10,638 nucleotides of DNA. Source: an uncultured Prevotellaceae bacterium (GTDB lineage: Bacteria > Bacteroidota > Bacteroidia > Bacteroidales > Bacteroidaceae). The notes under the pieces are model-generated. The model was given only the letters and a program-made list of their open reading frames with translations. It was not told the DNA's origin and did not search any database. Made by a program: the position numbers and the translations under genes. The stretch lies in assembly GCA_946406585.1 (NCBI GenBank), contig CAMJLI010000060.1:1-10638 (forward strand), read 5' to 3'. Within the stretch, counting starts at the first letter, position 1; each line of letters starts with the position of its first letter. Of this stretch, positions 7,623 to 10,638 are shown piece by piece.

Positions 7623-9581
7623 ATGAATATGAAAACGAATAGCATCAAACATATACTCATTGCGGGCTTGTTGTGCTGTGGACTATCCACTACATTCACT
7701 TCCTGCTCCGACATCCTCGACGAGCAACCCCGCAGCCAGTTTGACCCAAGCTTCTTCACCACAAAGAAAGGCATCGAGGGCGGACTTACCTCACTATATG
7801 CACACTTGCGCTATTTCTATGGCAATGGATACTGGCTCAACATCTGCGAGACGGGTACCGACGAATATACTTATGCCCAGTCGGCTGACGGCAACTTCAA
7901 GGATGCCGACCTCTCGGGAGTAGGAAAGCTCACTTCCAGCAGCAGCCGCTCCGACCTGCTGTGGGGAACGGCTTTCGCCAACATCAATACCGCCAGCGGC
8001 ATCATTGAGAACGGTGCTGCAGCAGGCATAAGCGACGCCTTGCTTGCCGAGGCTTACTTCTTCCGTGCCTTCGACTACTTCCTGCTCGTGCAGACCTTCG
8101 GCGGCGTGCCACTCGACCTGGGTGCCGGCGACCTGAAGTTCAACACCTCAACCGTGCGTACTTCCAAGCGCAACACTGTGCCAGAGGTTTACGATGCCAT
8201 CTTCAAGGACTTGGAGAAAGCCGTAAACGACCTGCCAGAGACACCACGTCTCACAGGCGCTGTAACGAAAAACGTAGCACGCCTGTACCTCGCAAAGGCT
8301 TATCTGACATACGCATGGTGGCTGGAAAATCCAAAAGAAATCCCAACTTATCCTGAATGCCAGCGTAATGCAAGCGAAGCAAAGAAGTATTTCCAGAATG
8401 CATACGACCTGTCACTGACAGCCATCAACAATCCTGGACCTTACGCCCTTCAACCTACTTTCTATGATGTGAACGTTGCCACCAACGACCGCAACTCAGA
8501 AATAATGCTTTATGCCGACCACGACGAGAACGAGAAGTATGGTAATGGCGGCGCCGGTTACGGATGGGGAAGCGGTGGCTCACCAGAGAACTTCGCTTAC
8601 TGGATGGAGACCTGGAACTACACCGAAATGACAGCAAAAGCCGCCTCTGGCGCAGTCATCAACCCCGTGCAACGTGAGGCTGTGCAGGCTCTCGGTCGTC
8701 CCTGGACCCGTATGGCTCCCATCGCCAACAACTTCATTGCCGGAGGCGTTTGGAATGATGATGTGAAAGCCATCGACTCACGCTATGATGCCACATTCAC
8801 ACTGCGCTACCACACCAACTGGCAAAAGAGTGGCAACAGCGAGCCTTACGTGTATGGTGCCAATGGCTTGCTTGTAGGACCCAACGATGTGTATTTCAGC
8901 TGGGTGCCTGAAAGCGAGGACTCAAAAATCAATTATACAGGTGCTGACGGCAAGTTGGGCTTCGGAGAAATGCCTAACCGCGCAGACTTCGTGGTTGCTG
9001 TAAACCACATCAGCCGCAAGAAGTACCCCATCAACTGGAAAATCGGCATCTACCGCACCGACAACGCCGGTGGTCTTGGCAGCAAGGTGAATGGTGGTAG
9101 TCCACGTCCTTGGAGCATTGCCAAGTTCTCTGAGTTCTATCTCATCGCTGCCGAGGCAGCCGTGAAAGGTGCCAACGGTTATATGAGTGCCTACGACCTG
9201 GTGAATGTGCTCCGCGCACGTGCAGGCAAGCAGACATTCAACCAAAACGACAACGTAGCCGTGAACATCGACAACAGCACACAGATGATTGCCGCAACAC
9301 CATCCGTCATCACCATCGACTACATCCTCGACGAGCGCAGCCGCGAGTACTGGGGAGAGGGCTACCGCTGGTATGACCTCGTAAGAACACAGAAATGGGC
9401 AGAGCGTGCAAGCTCTTACAGCATTGCCGGTGACGGCTATACCGACAAGGACCTGAAGACTTTCACCCGTGACATTCCTGCAGGTTACTACTTGCGTCCA
9501 ATTCCACAAGGACAGCTTGACGGCATGGAAATGACTGATGAAGAGAAGAAAGCATATCAGAATCCTGCTTATAGAGACTAA
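7623..9581 (+). CDS. SusD/RagB-family surface lipoprotein, nutrient-binding partner of SusC
   Basis: A 652-aa lipoprotein that caps the SusC barrel on the cell surface and binds the incoming substrate. The N-terminus is a lipoprotein signal with the acylated cysteine expected at C28 (FTSC), followed by SDILDE, acidic residues resembling the Bacteroidetes surface-export signal. The TPR-like helical part includes AEAYFFRAFDYFLLVQTFGG (142-161) and VARLYLAKAYL (218-228). The C-terminal RagB/SusD region shows KFSEFYLIAAEA (from 501), DERSREYWGEG (570-580) and LRPIPQGQLD (624-633), all family hallmarks. A glycine-rich segment at 307-319 may be a variable surface loop. Start is either ATG 7623 or ATG 7629 (M3); both leave a workable signal peptide. 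It lies 45 bp after susC with no terminator between, so both share one transcript, closed by the hairpins at 9595-9669. It is somewhat longer than SusD itself. Ligand cannot be predicted. Confidence 0.95.
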   Translation: MNMKTNSIKHILIAGLLCCGLSTTFTSCSDILDEQPRSQFDPSFFTTKKGIEGGLTSLYAHLRYFYGNGYWLNICETGTDEYTYAQSADGNFKDADLSGVGKLTSSSSRSDLLWGTAFANINTASGIIENGAAAGISDALLAEAYFFRAFDYFLLVQTFGGVPLDLGAGDLKFNTSTVRTSKRNTVPEVYDAIFKDLEKAVNDLPETPRLTGAVTKNVARLYLAKAYLTYAWWLENPKEIPTYPECQRNASEAKKYFQNAYDLSLTAINNPGPYALQPTFYDVNVATNDRNSEIMLYADHDENEKYGNGGAGYGWGSGGSPENFAYWMETWNYTEMTAKAASGAVINPVQREAVQALGRPWTRMAPIANNFIAGGVWNDDVKAIDSRYDATFTLRYHTNWQKSGNSEPYVYGANGLLVGPNDVYFSWVPESEDSKINYTGADGKLGFGEMPNRADFVVAVNHISRKKYPINWKIGIYRTDNAGGLGSKVNGGSPRPWSIAKFSEFYLIAAEAAVKGANGYMSAYDLVNVLRARAGKQTFNQNDNVAVNIDNSTQMIAATPSVITIDYILDERSREYWGEGYRWYDLVRTQKWAERASSYSIAGDGYTDKDLKTFTRDIPAGYYLRPIPQGQLDGMEMTDEEKKAYQNPAYRD

Positions 9582-9594
9582 CATGAAGTGCCTG

Positions 9595-9616
9595 TCTTCA
9601 AGATTCCACTTGAAGA
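9595..9616 (+). other. Stem-loop just after susD
   Basis: TCTTCAAG (9595-9602) and CTTGAAGA (9609-9616) form a perfect 8-bp stem with a 6-nt loop, beginning 13 bp after the susD stop. There is no T-run after it, so alone it is not an intrinsic terminator; it may stabilise the mRNA 3' end or act with the terminator that follows. Confidence 0.5.
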
Positions 9617-9634
9617 AAGCATGACATTAATGAC

Positions 9635-9669
9635 AAAAGCCCTCTCCAGATAACATGGGGAGGGCTTTT
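9635..9669 (+). terminator. Intrinsic terminator of the susC-susD transcript
   Basis: AAAAGCCCTCTCC (9635-9647) pairs with GGGGAGGGCTTTT (9657-9669) over 13 bp including one G-U pair, with a 9-nt loop. The A-flanked, GC-rich stem ends in T residues on both strands, so it could work in both directions and also catch minus-strand transcription from the small membrane-protein gene, whose stop is at 9783-9785. Confidence 0.8.
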
Positions 9670-9722
9670 AAAGATTTTAGAAGAAGCCAGACGAACCCTT
9701 CTGATAGAAAAATGTTTATTAA

Positions 9723-9776
9723 GGAAGTTCGCCAGAGGCGTAACTCTATGGCTTGGGAAACTTCCCTGGGTATCCC
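9723..9776. repeat. Cluster of short nested palindromes
   Basis: Within 54 bp there are several self-complementary pairs: GGAAGTT (9723-9729) with AACTTCC (9759-9765); CGCC-AGA-GGCG (9730-9740), extendable by GTT/AAC with a bulged T; GGGAA-AC-TTCCC (9755-9766); and GGGTATCCC (9768-9776). The stretch is more GC-rich than the surrounding intergenic DNA. It lies just past the stop of the minus-strand gene, where on that strand it is followed by TTAATAAACATTTTT, so it may form that gene's 3' hairpin. It could also be a dispersed intergenic repeat; one window cannot tell. Confidence 0.4.
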
Positions 9777-9782
9777 ATCCGG

Positions 9783-10286
9783 TTATTGGGGTTTTGCCCG
9801 ACTTTTCTTTTTCCGTGATTTGATGAGCCGTCGGATGAGTTCGATGACGATGACGATGATGATTAAGATGCCTATCAGAATTGTGCATAAGAGGTTTGTT
9901 TCTGCTTCATCCCCCACGAATACCTCGTCGGCCTCTTTATCGTAGTACAGGTTTACATTGTGTCTGTAGGCAAATTCGCTGATTTTCAGTTTGTAGTCTT
10001 TCCCTTGATACACCACCTCCATGTAGTAGTCGGGCTCCTTTTCATGCTCATCGTCACTGTTATGGCCTCTGTGACTTTTGGGTTTGTGGTCATCCACATA
10101 CGTCTTTGTGATGGTGTAATCAGTAATGGGCTTTTCGTATTGTTCTATGACGAAGTGGCGCACCCACTGTTTTACCTTAAAGTATCCGTATGCGCCAAAG
10201 CCTACAACCAAGGCCACAATGATTACATAAACCCACTTCTTTGGCAGGCTATTGCTCTTGTCTTTGTTTTGTTTTTTACTACTCAT
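9783..10286 (-). CDS. Small membrane protein with two transmembrane helices, function unknown
   Basis: With the start at the ATG at 10286 (MSSKKQNKDK) it is 167 aa. A lysine-rich N-terminus precedes a first hydrophobic helix (about 18-36, VYVIIVALVVGFGAYGYF). Residues about 37-130 form a polar domain with a His/Asp/Glu/Lys-rich stretch (68-85) and a likely beta part, YYMEVVYQGKDYKLKISEF (87-105) and NLYYDKEADEVFVG (112-125). A second helix (131-150) is followed by a strongly basic tail (152-164). By the positive-inside rule both ends face the cytoplasm and the middle faces the periplasm. The layout and the strand-then-LYYD pattern recall DUF3592-type proteins, but I am not sure of this. In-frame ATGs at 10307 and 10316 are alternative starts; all lie downstream of the promoter match at 10344-10351. 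It is a single gene running opposite to susCD, with no functional link visible. Confidence 0.75.
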   Translation of the reverse strand: MSSKKQNKDKSNSLPKKWVYVIIVALVVGFGAYGYFKVKQWVRHFVIEQYEKPITDYTITKTYVDDHKPKSHRGHNSDDEHEKEPDYYMEVVYQGKDYKLKISEFAYRHNVNLYYDKEADEVFVGDEAETNLLCTILIGILIIIVIVIELIRRLIKSRKKKSRAKPQ

Positions 10287-10343
10287 ACCAGCAATGTTTA
10301 AAGTCATCGTATTCATATTGTGGCTTTCTAATCGCCATGTTGG

Positions 10344-10351
10344 CAAATATA
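10344..10351 (-). promoter_or_regulatory. -7 element for the small membrane-protein gene
   Basis: On the minus strand this reads TATATTTG, an exact TAnnTTTG match. Transcription would begin near 10338, about 50 nt before the preferred ATG at 10286 and about 20 nt before the ATG at 10316. This rules out any start further upstream. No good -33 element is seen at the right spacing. Confidence 0.5.
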
Positions 10352-10382
10352 AGCATAAAATATCAAAAAAACACCCCTTTCG

Positions 10383-10396
10383 GTGAAATTTTTCAC
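10383..10396. promoter_or_regulatory. Palindrome upstream of the divergent promoters
   Basis: GTGAAA-TT-TTTCAC is a perfect inverted repeat of two 6-bp arms with a 2-bp centre. It lies about 32 bp upstream of the minus-strand -7 element, a position where an activator or repressor could bind. Binding is inference from symmetry and position only. Confidence 0.3.
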
Positions 10397-10473
10397 ATGA
10401 TGGAGAAATTTGACCGTTACATCTGCCAGTATGCAAAATTGCGGATTTTAGGTAAATTGTCTTTACATCACAT

Positions 10474-10496
10474 TTTCAGGCTTGAGCCTTCTGAAA
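10474..10496. other. Hairpin-forming inverted repeat in the divergent region
   Basis: TTTCAG (10474-10479) and CTGAAA (10491-10496) form an inverted repeat that encloses an overlapping one, AGGCT-TG-AGCCT (10478-10489). It is followed by the symmetric AAAAAATGTTTTTT at 10498-10511. It lies upstream of the promoter match at 10548, outside any recognised transcript, so a DNA-binding site is as likely as an RNA hairpin. Confidence 0.3.
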
Positions 10497-10547
10497 GAAA
10501 AAATGTTTTTTAACAGTCTTTTTCACTCATTTTCCTTCTTAAAAATT

Positions 10548-10555
10548 TAATTTTG
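10548..10555 (+). promoter_or_regulatory. -7 element for the gene at the right edge
   Basis: TAATTTTG matches TAnnTTTG exactly, the same 8-mer as in front of gltX. Transcription would start near 10562, about 22 nt before the ATG at 10584. The -33 element is not clear. Confidence 0.5.
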
Positions 10556-10583
10556 TAACCCAATTGAACAAAAAAGGAATAAT

Positions 10584-10638
10584 ATGAAAATAAGGACAAT
10601 GGCATTATTGTTGTTTTTTGCCATCACAGGCATGGTGA
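10584..10638 (+). CDS. N-terminus of a probably exported protein (3' end outside window)
   Basis: Eighteen codons are visible, encoding MKIRTMALLLFFAITGMV. Two basic residues followed by a hydrophobic stretch look like a Sec signal peptide or a membrane anchor. The ATG follows an A-rich stretch (AAAAAAGGAATAAT) that includes AGGA, and a promoter match ends 28 bp upstream. Nothing more can be said about the mature protein. A start at the internal ATG (codon 6) is less likely because it loses the basic residues. Confidence 0.6.
   Translation, partial: MKIRTMALLLFFAITGMV

Noticed and set aside
8922..9584. 220-codon minus-strand open frame opposite susD
   Set aside because: Antisense shadow of a well-supported SusD-like gene; no domain seen.
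9655..9945. 96-codon + strand open frame across the terminator and palindromes
   Set aside because: It begins inside the terminator stem and runs antisense into the small membrane-protein gene; no coding signal.
1..10638. tRNA/rRNA genes, CRISPR arrays, insertion sequences, attachment sites
   Set aside because: I saw no cloverleaf with a CCA end, no regularly spaced direct repeats, no transposase or integrase motifs, and no long terminal inverted repeats by eye. A tRNAscan or ISfinder search could confirm this.

Overview
The window looks like a chromosomal segment from a Bacteroidales bacterium, most likely Prevotella or a close relative. Three things point there: a SusC/SusD outer-membrane pair, AT-rich translation starts with no strong Shine-Dalgarno sequence, and good matches to the Bacteroidetes -7 promoter element TAnnTTTG in front of gltX, susC, a small membrane-protein gene and the last gene. 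Genus is inferred from general likeness only; no database was searched.

Left part (1-1044, + strand): the 3' end of a MalY/PatB-type PLP C-S lyase or aminotransferase, then 22 bp later a gamma-carbonic-anhydrase-like left-handed beta-helix protein. They are probably co-transcribed. This pair converges, with only 8 bp between stop codons, on a minus-strand operon (3843 to 1053): gltX (glutamyl-tRNA synthetase) first, then waaA (Kdo transferase of lipid A-Kdo assembly). gltX has a recognisable promoter and a leader of about 88 nt. One leader segment can pair with either of two downstream partners, which is the most intriguing non-coding structure here.

Middle (3844-4424): a 581-bp AT-rich divergent intergenic region carrying the gltX promoter at one end and the susC promoter at the other. 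I see no convincing gene in it.

Right part (4425-9581, + strand): a complete SusC-like TonB-dependent transporter (1050 aa) and its SusD-like lipoprotein partner (652 aa). Together they should form a gated uptake complex for an oligosaccharide or other oligomeric nutrient. The pair is followed by two stem-loops, the second a clear intrinsic terminator. No glycoside hydrolase, peptidase or regulator of the usual polysaccharide-utilisation kind lies next to the pair inside the window, so the substrate cannot be named.

Far right (9582-10638): a short palindrome-rich stretch, a minus-strand gene for a small two-helix membrane protein of unknown function, a divergent promoter region, and the first 18 codons of a + strand gene for a probably secreted or membrane protein, cut by the window edge.

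Overall this is mostly ordinary housekeeping plus one nutrient-uptake pair. I found no convincing new multi-gene system. The items most worth a second look are the gltX leader, the apparently bare SusCD pair and the small membrane protein.
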